A stretch of 64,000 nucleotides of DNA from Niabella sp. (GCF_030150205.1 NZ_JASLGT010000011.1:248001-312000); one strand, 5' to 3'. Counted from the stretch's first letter, positions 1 to 9,369 are shown. Translations and numbers: made by a program. The notes: generated by a model not told the origin, from the sequence alone.

Positions 1-1
1 T

Positions 2-691
2 TTTGTCTCTAATTCATTTATGAAAGAAGACATGATCAGGTATATACGAATGTGCAATGATAGGGGCATGCTGACCAATTGGAAAATTTGTATACGGAAA
101 ACCGGAACAGGGCGGAACCTCGAAGAGGAAAGCCTGAGATTGAAATTGACTAAAAGAAGTGGCCCGAAGGAAAATGAGGCACCCTATTATGAAGAGCTAA
201 AAAATGAAATGAAGTTTACTGCCGGTGGCAGGTCAATGCACATTATGACCTCAGGCATGGATGAAGCAACTGGACTGAGTAAGGATGTAGTCAATAACGC
301 TATACGAAAGTTCCGTGAGTATAAAAAAGGTAAACTTTCAGAAAGCGGAAATATCACAGAAACCGAAGCCCAAGAAAAAGCTGATAAAACAACAGTTCCA
401 GGATGGATATTTCGTGAAGCCCGTCCGGAAGCGCAGGGTCTTCTGCTTATCTATTTGATAGATTTACGATCAGTTTTTCATAACGAAGAATTAAGGCTAT
501 CGGCTACAGCCAAAGGAATCAATCTGGAAATTCCTCTGATTGGTTACGCTTTAAGTTTTCCTGAAATCAAGGACGATCCTGGAGCCATTTATATGGCTAA
601 TGAATACATTCAAACTGAAGACGCAGAAGCAGGTAATGATGATAATGAAATACCTGAAGACTTTAATGCTGATGTAAATGATATTAACTAA
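2..691 (+). CDS. Z1 domain protein, C-terminal part (5' end outside window)
   Basis: The frame is open to the first base of the window, so the gene begins upstream; the ATG at 20 is probably internal. The visible part (about 229 residues) matches the C-terminus of Z1-domain proteins: a basic segment, then RPEAQGLLLIYLID, then IPLIGYALSFPEI and a final YMANEY before an acidic tail. Z1 proteins are predicted endonuclease/ATPase partners in anti-phage operons. The stop codon overlaps the ATG of the PD-(D/E)XK gene by one base, and an AIPR gene follows. The order Z1, DUF4420, AIPR matches the described Mza defence system; a MutL/GHKL ATPase gene would be expected to the left. The sequence is much richer in A+T than the purM-ribF region, which suggests acquisition. 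The family is inferred from the C-terminus and the neighbours only. Confidence 0.72.
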   Translation, partial: FVSNSFMKEDMIRYIRMCNDRGMLTNWKICIRKTGTGRNLEEESLRLKLTKRSGPKENEAPYYEELKNEMKFTAGGRSMHIMTSGMDEATGLSKDVVNNAIRKFREYKKGKLSESGNITETEAQEKADKTTVPGWIFREARPEAQGLLLIYLIDLRSVFHNEELRLSATAKGINLEIPLIGYALSFPEIKDDPGAIYMANEYIQTEDAEAGNDDNEIPEDFNADVNDIN

Positions 692-1647
692 TGAAATTAC
701 AGTGGGATATCCTATTAAATGATGATGCCAGATTTCCAAGGCTTTTGTCCTTTGGGGAGTTTTCAGACGAGCGCTTTCGCTACGGAATAAATGCACAGAT
801 GCAATACTGCCTGTATTTCTATTTTGAAGAGGTACATAGCTTACCAATTGAACCCCAGATAAGGGCAAATATTTCGCTGGAGGAGAAACTTGAAGAAGGC
901 AGGAAAGCTTTGGTATTAACCTTACTAAACGACAACGCCAAAAACCTTTTCAGTGACCTGATCATCAGTATTGTTAGTCAGACACGTGCAATTAACAAAC
1001 ATTCTGCCAAGACTGATTTTGTAATGCTTTGCAATGAATGGTTTGAATTATTTGAGCCACTTTCAGGTCAATTAAGCAAGTCAGAAATCCAGGGTGTTTT
1101 TGCAGAATTATCTTTTTTAAAGTATCTGCTATTGAACTCCAGATTTAATTACAATGATATTCTTCATTCATGGAAGGGACCATTCGGTAAAGGACACGAT
1201 TTTGAACTTTCAGATAATCATTTTGAAATAAAGGGAATTTCCGAGTATAAATCATCCGTACAGATTTCCAGCGAATACCAACTGGACTATCTTAACGGAC
1301 AAAGATTGTTTCTTGGTGTAATTGAATTCGGAAGTAAGGAGGCTGAACCTGCGACAATTGCCCAGCTTGTTGATGAGATTGCTATTGTGCTCCGGTCAGT
1401 CAGCAACAGTAATATGAGCCATTTCTGGACCTGTCTTGGTAAAGCCGGGATCAAATACAATATGCTTAAGGACTATGATCAATACCAGTTTGCCTTAAAA
1501 AACATTTTCTGGTATGATTGCGCAGCTGTTGGTTTTCCCGCGCTGAAAAGATCTGAACTATCTGACGCAATCCAGAACGCTGAATATGAAATTTCACTAA
1601 GCGGCATCAAACATTATCTGATAAACGACATTAGGCCTTTTGTATGA
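691..1647 (+). CDS. PD-(D/E)XK motif protein (DUF4420 type)
   Basis: A 318-residue soluble protein. The central part has the layout of a PD-(D/E)XK nuclease: Glu in GVFAELSFLKYLLL near residue 138, Asp in GKGHDFELS near 168, and FEIKG (ExK) near 179-182, followed by a VQISSEYQLD segment typical of the DUF4420 family. The expected role is a nuclease subunit of a phage-defence complex with the Z1 and AIPR proteins. The start overlaps the upstream stop by one base and the stop overlaps the AIPR start (ATGA), so the three genes are almost certainly co-translated. The sequence is AT-rich like its operon partners. The nuclease fold is inferred from motif spacing. Confidence 0.82.
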   Translation: MKLQWDILLNDDARFPRLLSFGEFSDERFRYGINAQMQYCLYFYFEEVHSLPIEPQIRANISLEEKLEEGRKALVLTLLNDNAKNLFSDLIISIVSQTRAINKHSAKTDFVMLCNEWFELFEPLSGQLSKSEIQGVFAELSFLKYLLLNSRFNYNDILHSWKGPFGKGHDFELSDNHFEIKGISEYKSSVQISSEYQLDYLNGQRLFLGVIEFGSKEAEPATIAQLVDEIAIVLRSVSNSNMSHFWTCLGKAGIKYNMLKDYDQYQFALKNIFWYDCAAVGFPALKRSELSDAIQNAEYEISLSGIKHYLINDIRPFV

Positions 1648-4004
1648 CACTTAATGAACTCAACTCCTTTTCTGATACTCTTTTCAATAATATAAAATCA
1701 GAGGACAATAACATTAACAGAATGGCATTACTTGAATATGTTTTGCCGGCTTTAAATCTTGTGAGATTAACAGATTCCGAACAAATTAACGAGTCCTATT
1801 TCCGCCAGGAGAAAGAAAATACTGAGGTTAATGGCTATCAAATAAATGAATCCGGAGAACGTCTTCAATTATTTTTATCAAATCTTGTATTGCCTGGTAG
1901 TGAGGACATCTATGTGGCAAGAAAGGACTATTACGACAATCTGTTTTCAAGGGCAAAGATTTTTTTTAACAAAGCGGTCAAAAAACAGTTATCTGATGTG
2001 CAAGCGGGAGATCCGGCCGCCGTTTTAATTCGTTCCCTTGAAACCGCTGCCTTTCAGGAACAAATTGATGTTCTGGAAATATTCTTAATATCAAATACAA
2101 TTTCGATAGAAACACGCGGCTCGCAGTCACCAAAGAATTTTTCGTTTTCTGATGATGAAATTAATATTAGTTATACAATTAACGGCATTCGTAAGACTAA
2201 AAAAATTAAAGTTATATATCAGCTGATTGACCTTAATAAAATTTATACCTATGAAATAACTGAAGGTAACGCGGAGCCAATAATTATTACATTCGACACT
2301 CCGCTCCCTGCTATAAAAGCGGCCGATGATACAGGTATTTTTAAATCATATCTGGCAGTTATTCCTGCTACTTTATTGGTTAATTTTTACCATAAATATA
2401 GCTCTAGGCTGCTGGAACGAAATGTGCGGTCTTTTTTACAATTTAAAGGTGTTAATAAACAAATAAAAGACACAATAATTAAGGAGCCAGAAAAATTTAT
2501 TGCATACAACAATGGATTAACAATAACTGCAACTGATTCAGTCATTGTTGAATCCAACGGAATTGCAATGATCAGCTCTCTGACTGATTTTCAAATTGTG
2601 AATGGAGGACAAACAACAGCTTCAATTTATTTTACGAATAAAGAAGGCATTGATATTTCCAAAGTAAATATTACCGCAAAAATAAATATTGTCAATTCTG
2701 AAAACCGGGAAAATCTGGACGACCTAATTTCGAAAATCTCACAATATTCGAACTCACAAAATAAGGTTTCAAGTGTTGATTTAAATTCGAGAAGTCCCTA
2801 CCTTGTAAAAATTAAAAAACTCTCGGAAAGTATCACAGACCCTTCCGGAACGAAATGGTTTTTTGAGCGAATTCGTGGGGATTTCAACACCATGTTACGA
2901 ATATCTCCCAGTCAGAAATCCCAGATTGAAAAAAATTATCCCAAAAGCAAACGCCTTAGTAAAGAGCAGGTTGCTAAATACTATGTTGCCTGGGGAACAA
3001 GCCCCTTCCTGGTTAGAAAAGGTGGGGAGAAAGTTTTCCGGGACTTTATGGATTTTATTCAGCTTGACCATCGCGAAAAAACTTTACACCCCGAAAATCT
3101 TGGAAGAATCTTTTTTGAAGATATGATTTCAAAGGCAATATTATTTAAGGAGTTTGAACAATTATATGGCTCAGGCCCAAATGCAATCGGTCAAATAAGA
3201 TCATCTGTGGTACCTTATACCCTTTCGCTTTTGTATAAAATGACCTTGGTGAAAAAAACAAATCATTTTGATCTTGGGGCCATTTGGATTTTACAGCGGT
3301 TACCTGACGATCTCAGAGAGTTTTCAAAATCAATGCTTGGACTAGTTCATGAATGGCTTAAAATGTATAGCAAGAGTGATGATGTTGGTGAGTATGCCAA
3401 AAAGGAAGAATTATGGAATGAGATTATAAAGAGCCCTGAGTTTACTGCGTTCGAAAATACACCTAGCACTAAAGATATCATCCTTAAATACAAATTAAGT
3501 GAAAGCGAGTTCAAAAAAAGGTATCAGGTCACTGAGCTATTCGATTTTTCTCACATGAATGAAAACTGTCGTATTCATTCGAATGGCACTGAATTTTATT
3601 CAGCGGTAAAACTTCATTTCTACGATAGCTTGACTTCAAATGAGATGCGGAAAATAGAAGAAATTGTCCAGCAGATTCAGGGCAAGCAATATCTCAGCCT
3701 TGAAATGATTCAATTTGAAGAAAAAATCATTAAAAAACTGCAGGCAAAAAATCCAGATTGGTTCCTTGAGTTCAAAACTGGCAATAAACCTTTGATAAAT
3801 GTTGCGGGCCTGATTGCCGCAATCTATAATAGAAACCTGACCAGAGCTAAAGAAGCTTTTGAATTTGAAACTATAAGGGCCGTTAAGAGGGGAATTTCAT
3901 CAACTAAAGCTAATAGTTATCGTAACATCGGAATAAGTATTGCGAAAAATGAAGTACCTTCAATGGAAGACATTTATAATGTTTCTGAAATTATATCAAT
4001 GTGA
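1644..4004 (+). CDS. AIPR family abortive-infection protein
   Basis: A 786-residue protein with the hallmark AIPR segments: SRLLERNVRSFLQFKGVNKQIKDTI near residues 250-275, EKFIAYNNGLTITA near 283-295 and FQIVNGGQTTASIYF near 315-330. AIPR (abortive infection phage resistance) proteins occur with Z1 and DUF4420 partners in the described Mza system. The roughly 400 residues after the AIPR core are alpha-helical in character and carry no motif I recognise. The ATG overlaps the stop of the preceding gene by four bases. It is the last gene of the operon and converges on the McrB/DUF2357 pair. Codon use is strongly AT-biased, unlike the chromosome to the right. Confidence 0.88.
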   Translation: MTLNELNSFSDTLFNNIKSEDNNINRMALLEYVLPALNLVRLTDSEQINESYFRQEKENTEVNGYQINESGERLQLFLSNLVLPGSEDIYVARKDYYDNLFSRAKIFFNKAVKKQLSDVQAGDPAAVLIRSLETAAFQEQIDVLEIFLISNTISIETRGSQSPKNFSFSDDEINISYTINGIRKTKKIKVIYQLIDLNKIYTYEITEGNAEPIIITFDTPLPAIKAADDTGIFKSYLAVIPATLLVNFYHKYSSRLLERNVRSFLQFKGVNKQIKDTIIKEPEKFIAYNNGLTITATDSVIVESNGIAMISSLTDFQIVNGGQTTASIYFTNKEGIDISKVNITAKINIVNSENRENLDDLISKISQYSNSQNKVSSVDLNSRSPYLVKIKKLSESITDPSGTKWFFERIRGDFNTMLRISPSQKSQIEKNYPKSKRLSKEQVAKYYVAWGTSPFLVRKGGEKVFRDFMDFIQLDHREKTLHPENLGRIFFEDMISKAILFKEFEQLYGSGPNAIGQIRSSVVPYTLSLLYKMTLVKKTNHFDLGAIWILQRLPDDLREFSKSMLGLVHEWLKMYSKSDDVGEYAKKEELWNEIIKSPEFTAFENTPSTKDIILKYKLSESEFKKRYQVTELFDFSHMNENCRIHSNGTEFYSAVKLHFYDSLTSNEMRKIEEIVQQIQGKQYLSLEMIQFEEKIIKKLQAKNPDWFLEFKTGNKPLINVAGLIAAIYNRNLTRAKEAFEFETIRAVKRGISSTKANSYRNIGISIAKNEVPSMEDIYNVSEIISM

Positions 4005-4059
4005 TTGTCCTTCACTAAGTAGCTAATTTTACCCAATTATAGATTAAACGCAAACCGGG

Positions 4060-4212
4060 TTTATAGTACGGATGCCCGCGTGAGGGATAGCAGCGGATAC
4101 CCCGCTGAAGCCTTTGTGTGGTGGCCCGAGCGGCGGAGTATGAGCGGATAGCCCGACCCCAGCCGTGCGTTAGCCCTGATGCGTGGCGGGCTGGGAGCAC
4201 GCCCAAAAACAG
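4060..4212. repeat. GC-rich intergenic repeat-like element between two defence modules
   Basis: The 237-base gap between the AIPR stop and the DUF2357 stop holds a GC-rich block unlike the AT-rich gene on its left. It has two related 11-base cores, AGCGGATACCC near 4091 and AGCGGATAGCC near 4142, plus GAGCGGCGGAGTATGAGCGG. Similar blocks are scattered between genes in many Bacteroidota genomes, from memory. A 66-codon minus-strand frame across it is not convincing as a gene. Confidence 0.4.
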
Positions 4213-4241
4213 CATATTATCACCCCAGTAATTATTGAGGG

Positions 4242-6533
4242 CTACTCCTTACCGTGGTAGATCACCTTCATGAGCTGTGCCAGGGTGGCGGTAAAGGGAA
4301 AGGCGGAGGGCCGGCCGGTGGCATAGTTGGGCAGCTCTTTAAAATTCCATTGCAGGGCGTGGAACTCCGGATCCGTCACGGGCTGCAGCTGTATGACCAG
4401 GTAATGCGCCTGCGTGGGGGAAGGATAACCCCGGGCCTCCAGCTCCTGCCTTGAAAAAATGCGGGGACCCTTGCTGACGATCTTCCACAACTGGCCGGAC
4501 TGCTGCTGCCCCGCGGTATGCAACAGCAGGTAGCGGGCGCTTACGGTTTCCCGGTCCAGCACCAGGGCCCCTGCCCCGCTGCCGGTTCTGAAATTATACA
4601 GCCGGTGTTTTTGGATCCACTCCAGTTGCTCCGCCGATTTATAATACCCGATGAGCACAAAACTATCGTCCGGCAACAGATCCCGGTTAGGGCCAATGGG
4701 CTCCGGCAAGGGTTCCTGTAATATTTGATCGGTCCCGGGTTTGTCCTTAAAAATATCAAAGGTATGGTAGGCCAGTTTTTCCCGCTGGGATGTACGGTTG
4801 ATAAAATGATCGATAATGGCCCGGATAAAGGCTTTTAAGGCGCCGATGCCATCGTCTGTTTTGGATGGTCGCACCGGGAACGCACCCAGCCCGGGTATGA
4901 TTTCATGAAAGCCCTGGCGGTTTAAAGCGGTATGACCCGGGTACAGCACATAGGCCCCGCCGGTACGCCGGATGGCATCCTTGTACGCATGCATCTTTAG
5001 CAGGTCCGCATTTTTATAAATGCCCTTGTTGTTCTCCTTTTTTTCCTGCATAAGGGCAGCGGCGGAGGAAGGTTCTAAAAATTTATTGAGGTGATCAATT
5101 TTATACTTGGCATCAAAATGAATATGGGTGATGAGCTCCTGCTGCTCGGCCTCCGCCTCGGTAATGCCTGCGGGCCAGAAGGAAAGCGTATAATCCGGCC
5201 GCATGAGGGAGGTCCAGCTGCCGGCATGGGGATAATCCTTAACCCCGCTAAACGTGCGGTTATAACTAAAGCGGATGGACAGCTTACGGGAACCGGCATC
5301 ATATACGCCGTGGATGGGATAATGCCGCCCTTGTTTGAGCCGCAGGTTTAACCCGTCCTCCGTTTTTTCGATGAGCTGATGGATATCCTCCGCGTTTAAT
5401 TTGAATACAGATTGAAACAGCGACAACAGCTTAAAGAACAACCAGTATTCATATAAGGTAGCTACATCTTTTTTACCACCGCGGTACACATCATCCCCGC
5501 CCTGCCATACCAGTTTGGCCGCTACCTGGAACAGCAGCCAGGTGCGCAGCACTTCCCGGTAGCCTTCCTTGCGCTGCAATACCGGGCTATTGAGTTTAAG
5601 CGTGGTGGGCGCGGAAACGTCAGTAAAAAAACTGTGATGCAAAAAACCTTCCAGCGTACGGATGATTAATAGTGATTCTTTATACAGTTTGCTTTGCGCG
5701 GCGGCGGCGTTGTGCACCTCCGTACAAAATTTTAAAAACACTTCCAGCGCGTGTTTTACAAAACGGTTCTCCGGTGTATCCACCGTATCGGTTTTGGCAA
5801 CCGCGGTAATTTTTTGAGGTACCGTAGTAAGGCCTGCTTTACGCAGTGCATGCGCTGCCGGAAGCTCTGTACGGTTGCTGCCTTTTAGCAGCTCCTGTAC
5901 CTGCGCATTGGAAAAGCGACGCACCCGGCGGACGTCTTTTAGCTCCAATGCATCCGCCCATTGGGTAACGGGTGCCGTAACAATGCGGTGTATGGCCTCC
6001 GCAAAATCGTCTGTACCAATCACAGATTGTATAAAGGCAAATTGCTGGTAAAGCGTGTGGCTGTCAGTTGAATAATCCACCTCCAGCGCATGTGCTACCG
6101 GTGCGTTGGATTGTAATAAAAGGTCCGTACATTTTTCCGTAATAAATTCCAGCATATCCCGGTAATCCGTACGGTAGCTGGTTTTTACGGATTGCACTTC
6201 CAGCTCAATATGGGTAAGCGGCTCCGCGTGGTGCGTGTGCAATACCGGAATGATCAGGGTACCGGTAAAGATATTGGGTGCCAGGGTGCCCGTGTGCGGG
6301 TTTCTTTTATGCGGGGTGATGATGTTCTCCCCTATATCGCCCAACTGGTAATCCGGGTTATTGAACGCATAATCATAAAAAGCGCCTTCCACCAGCTGAT
6401 ATCGGGCCTCGTTGTTTTCCGCAGCGCTTTCCTCCGCATCAAACAAGGTATGCGGCCTGCGGGCATCGATGTACAGGCGCAAGCCTGCGGCGATTGGATC
6501 CAGATGGAGTTCTATGGAGGTTTCGGCCTTCAT
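4242..6533 (-). CDS. DUF2357 nuclease-like protein, partner of McrB-like ATPase
   Basis: A 763-residue protein. The N-terminal half is a long helical DUF2357-type region. Near residues 471-477 lies HFDAKYK, preceded by an acidic stretch and LSFWPAG, which looks like the D...(D/E)xK core of a PD-(D/E)XK nuclease and recalls the McrC subunit of type IV restriction enzymes. The start lies eight bases after the stop of the McrB-like gene, so the two form an operon. The expected role is the cleavage subunit, with the AAA+ partner supplying nucleotide-driven translocation. The target (modified DNA or RNA) cannot be read from the sequence. GC content is near that of the chromosome, unlike the facing Z1-AIPR operon. 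Confidence 0.78.
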   Translation of the reverse strand: MKAETSIELHLDPIAAGLRLYIDARRPHTLFDAEESAAENNEARYQLVEGAFYDYAFNNPDYQLGDIGENIITPHKRNPHTGTLAPNIFTGTLIIPVLHTHHAEPLTHIELEVQSVKTSYRTDYRDMLEFITEKCTDLLLQSNAPVAHALEVDYSTDSHTLYQQFAFIQSVIGTDDFAEAIHRIVTAPVTQWADALELKDVRRVRRFSNAQVQELLKGSNRTELPAAHALRKAGLTTVPQKITAVAKTDTVDTPENRFVKHALEVFLKFCTEVHNAAAAQSKLYKESLLIIRTLEGFLHHSFFTDVSAPTTLKLNSPVLQRKEGYREVLRTWLLFQVAAKLVWQGGDDVYRGGKKDVATLYEYWLFFKLLSLFQSVFKLNAEDIHQLIEKTEDGLNLRLKQGRHYPIHGVYDAGSRKLSIRFSYNRTFSGVKDYPHAGSWTSLMRPDYTLSFWPAGITEAEAEQQELITHIHFDAKYKIDHLNKFLEPSSAAALMQEKKENNKGIYKNADLLKMHAYKDAIRRTGGAYVLYPGHTALNRQGFHEIIPGLGAFPVRPSKTDDGIGALKAFIRAIIDHFINRTSQREKLAYHTFDIFKDKPGTDQILQEPLPEPIGPNRDLLPDDSFVLIGYYKSAEQLEWIQKHRLYNFRTGSGAGALVLDRETVSARYLLLHTAGQQQSGQLWKIVSKGPRIFSRQELEARGYPSPTQAHYLVIQLQPVTDPEFHALQWNFKELPNYATGRPSAFPFTATLAQLMKVIYHGKE

Positions 6534-6541
6534 GTGTTTTC

Positions 6542-8422
6542 CTATGCTTCGGCAAAACTGGTGAACCCGTTATCGATAGCGCCTTTGTACATGCGGGTTA
6601 TTTTTTCCAGCGACATTGGGTACAATACCCGGTCGTCTTTTTCAAAATCAAAATCGACTACCTTAAAAACTTCGTGCTCTATGTTTCCGTTGCCGTTAAA
6701 ACAAAGCGTTCCCAGGGTGCTGAGCACAGGCGTTAACTTGCGACGCGATCCGTGCAGTTTGGGCAATAGCTTTTGCATGAGGGCAATATCCAGCTTTTTA
6801 TTTACCGACAGTGTGTTGTCTATTACTTCCAGTTGCTGCATAAGTTGCAAGATCTCCGTAGCGGTACGGTAACCAAACTCCGCCCCGGCCTTCTTAAGCT
6901 CTTTAAAAAGGCTGACAAGGGTTGTGTTGATCAGTTGCCGCTCTGCATGATTGTTGGGGATCGCTTTGTCACGTGACAGTTTCAGAAAGCTTTCCGCCAT
7001 GGAAGCACCTGCGGCGTTTAGCGGTTGCTTATCCGGAGTCAGCGGATTATTAAGGAACGCTGTCAGCTCCTGCTCCGTTACCCGGAACTCAATGGTGTGG
7101 GCCCGGTCCAGCACTTTGGGGCTGAACATATTGGTGGTTTCGTCGATATTCACCGTACCAATAATAAATAAATTAGACGGCCATTTAACGGCAGCAGGCA
7201 CACCCGATCTTTTTTGAACACCGCCCGCATGCAGGGGAATGGCCTCCTGCGACTCCATCACGCTGAGGAAGTCGGCGAAGTAGCGCTCCACATGGCTGAG
7301 GTTCATTTCATCCAGGATCAGGAAATAAGGTTGGGCGGGATGCGCATTGGCCTGCAGGAGCAGATCCAGCGCGCCATTGTCCGGCTTTACATATTCCTGC
7401 GCATCCAGCGCGTTGGGATAGCCCAGCAGCGGTTCCCGGTTCGTCCAGTCGGCCCCCACCGGCACCACGCTGTATTGTTGTGCGTCCTTACAGATCCATT
7501 GTACAAAAGCTTGCGCCAGTTTGGTTTTACCAGAACCCGAAAGCCCGGTAAGGATGACAAAGGGCTTGGCCAGCAAAGAGCCCACAAACCTTGTGACCAG
7601 CGAAGGATGAAAGCTGAGCCCGGTGGCGTTGAGTGCGTCTATAAAAGCGGGTAGCCGGAATTCCTGCTGCGCGGTTGCATTGGTGTTGGTGGTAGGCATA
7701 TCCGTATCCTCCTGCATTTCGTTATAAATATCAATAATATCGAGCAAGTCCTCCTCAATTTCATCCCGGTTTAAGGGATTGTTGGTGTTGTACACTTTAT
7801 ATACATAGGAGCTGCCATAGTTGCGGGGCCTTCCCAAATGATGTTCCGCAAAATATTTTGAAATGGAAGTGGGGTTGTGCAGCTTCCAGTTATTTTTTGG
7901 TTTGGCGGTATCCGGTTCGCCATAGGCCAGTATCAGCAGCCCCAGGTCCTTATAGAAAAAATAGGCGGGATAAATACGTTCCTGCACACTGTTGGCTTCA
8001 TTTAAAAATGCAATGCGGGGCACTTTTGCTTTATTGGCCCGCCCGAAGCCTACACTTACGTTGAGGTTGATAAAACTTTTCTGGTAGCTACTGTATTTGA
8101 GGTCATCTGTCTTTGTCTGCTCCAGGAAGCGGTTGAGCTCATCAAAGTAACTGGGTACTTCTTCTCTTTTCTCCACCAGGAAGCCCAGTTTATTGAAGTA
8201 ATCCACCGCCTGCCGGGCTGTGAACAGATCCAGGGCCAGCGCCTGTCCGTTGGCGTATTGATTGGCGTTGCTTAATACATATTTGGGCGGGTATTTGTGG
8301 CCGTCTACCACCAGGTAATACTTGGTATAGAACCGCCTTGGGGGTATGGCAGAAGGATTGATATCCCGCACGGCTTTGAGGATGTCGGTATTGGTGATAT
8401 TTAAGGGAATGAGGTTTGTCAC
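6542..8422 (-). CDS. McrB-like AAA+ ATPase with MrcB-type N-terminal domain
   Basis: A 626-residue protein with three regions. Residues 1-85 form a small domain with GHKYPPKYVLSNANQY and YFNKLGFLV, often found at the front of restriction proteins. Residues about 100-220 resemble the MrcB_N/DUF3578 sensor domain (LNVSVGFGRANKAKVPRIAFL). The AAA+ module follows: Walker A GLSGSGKT near 290, Walker B YFLILDEMNLSHVERYFADF near 369, and GTVNIDETTNMFSPKVLDRA near 420. In classic McrB the corresponding loop is MNxxDR, linked to GTP preference; here it reads VNIDETT. It is the first gene of a two-gene operon with the DUF2357 protein. It is called McrB-like by architecture; nucleotide preference is open. 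Confidence 0.85.
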   Translation of the reverse strand: MTNLIPLNITNTDILKAVRDINPSAIPPRRFYTKYYLVVDGHKYPPKYVLSNANQYANGQALALDLFTARQAVDYFNKLGFLVEKREEVPSYFDELNRFLEQTKTDDLKYSSYQKSFINLNVSVGFGRANKAKVPRIAFLNEANSVQERIYPAYFFYKDLGLLILAYGEPDTAKPKNNWKLHNPTSISKYFAEHHLGRPRNYGSSYVYKVYNTNNPLNRDEIEEDLLDIIDIYNEMQEDTDMPTTNTNATAQQEFRLPAFIDALNATGLSFHPSLVTRFVGSLLAKPFVILTGLSGSGKTKLAQAFVQWICKDAQQYSVVPVGADWTNREPLLGYPNALDAQEYVKPDNGALDLLLQANAHPAQPYFLILDEMNLSHVERYFADFLSVMESQEAIPLHAGGVQKRSGVPAAVKWPSNLFIIGTVNIDETTNMFSPKVLDRAHTIEFRVTEQELTAFLNNPLTPDKQPLNAAGASMAESFLKLSRDKAIPNNHAERQLINTTLVSLFKELKKAGAEFGYRTATEILQLMQQLEVIDNTLSVNKKLDIALMQKLLPKLHGSRRKLTPVLSTLGTLCFNGNGNIEHEVFKVVDFDFEKDDRVLYPMSLEKITRMYKGAIDNGFTSFAEA

Positions 8423-8532
8423 TATGCTGTTTTAAAAGGCTAAATTTATGGTTTTCCGGCGAGCGGTAAAGGATTGCGGGTGTTTTTCATTTTTGCAATA
8501 TACTAAATATATTTAATTTGAAAAAGGTTTTT

Positions 8533-8564
8533 TGGGGACAAAGGGAACTGGGGGACATGGGGGC
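8533..8564. repeat. G-rich repeat, left flank of four-helix gene
   Basis: Runs of G spaced by GAC/AACT (GGGGACAAAGGGAACTGGG, then GGACATGGGGG). A related block with GGGAGACATGGGGGACCGGGG lies directly after the gene at 9230. The pairing around one small gene suggests a mobile or duplicated unit. Confidence 0.5.
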
Positions 8565-8644
8565 TCAATTCTAAAACTAAAGGCACATCCAAAAAATATG
8601 CTTTCTCCAAAAAACTTCGTAACTTTAAATCAAACACAACACCT

Positions 8645-9214
8645 ATGACCATCGAAAAACACCCTCGTGGATTTATTCCCGTGCATGGAGGCTACCGAAA
8701 ACTGATCACTTTCCAGAAGGCTGAAATTATTTATGACGGTACCGTATTTTTCACCGGCCGCTATTTTAAGAAATATGACCGTACTATTGACCAGATGGTG
8801 CAGGCTGCCCGCTCCGGAAAGCAGAATATCGCGGAGGCTAGCATTGCGTCCGCCACTTCGAAGGAAACGGAACTGAAACTAACCAATGTAGCCCGTGCGA
8901 GCCTGGAAGAGCTGTTACTGGATTATGAAGATTTTTTACGCACGCATAGGCTGCCCCAATGGGATCGCAGTCACCCCTTTTCCCGACGATTTGATCAGCT
9001 GAATCAGACGCCGGATGCCAATTATGATACTTTTAAAAAGGCCATTGAACACGAAGAACCGGAAATAAGTGCCAATGTATTAAGATGCCTGGTAAAGATT
9101 GCCATCTACCTGCTGGGGAAACAAGTAACTGCTTTGGAACATGCGTTTATCTTTGAAGGTGGTTTGCGCGAGCGTATGACCCAGGCCCGGTTGCAAAAAC
9201 GGAATAGGGAGTAG
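8645..9214 (+). CDS. Four-helix-bundle suffix-domain protein
   Basis: A 189-residue soluble protein. The middle segment YDRTIDQMVQAARSGKQNIAE, followed by an ELKLTNVARASLEELLLDYEDFL helix, is the signature of the four-helix-bundle 'suffix' family, related to proteins encoded in 23S rRNA intervening sequences. Function is unknown; related bundles bind nucleic acid in diversity-generating retroelements, but no retroelement is seen here. The N-terminal IPVHGGYRKLITFQKAEIIYDGTVFF is typical of this subfamily. The gene stands alone between G-rich repeats at 8533 and 9230. Confidence 0.8.
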   Translation: MTIEKHPRGFIPVHGGYRKLITFQKAEIIYDGTVFFTGRYFKKYDRTIDQMVQAARSGKQNIAEASIASATSKETELKLTNVARASLEELLLDYEDFLRTHRLPQWDRSHPFSRRFDQLNQTPDANYDTFKKAIEHEEPEISANVLRCLVKIAIYLLGKQVTALEHAFIFEGGLRERMTQARLQKRNRE

Positions 9215-9229
9215 TGGTTTTGAGCTAGA

Positions 9230-9256
9230 TTGGGAGACATGGGGGACCGGGGTGAC
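9230..9256. repeat. G-rich repeat, right flank of four-helix gene
   Basis: TTGGGAGACATGGGGGACC followed by GGGGTGAC begins 15 bases after the stop codon and shares the core GACATGGGGG with the block at 8533. Confidence 0.5.
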
Positions 9257-9369
9257 ACAGAGATTGGATAGTGGCCGGTTTGATTTTGCAGTAAAGCACA
9301 AAAAAAACGATCACCTGCATGTATTACAGATGATCGTTCATTATAGAGAAATTTTTTTGCCGTCCTTTA

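Noticed and set aside
4015..4215. Minus-strand 66-codon frame between the defence modules
   Set aside because: Runs through a repeat-like GC-rich element, Arg/Gly-rich, no domain.
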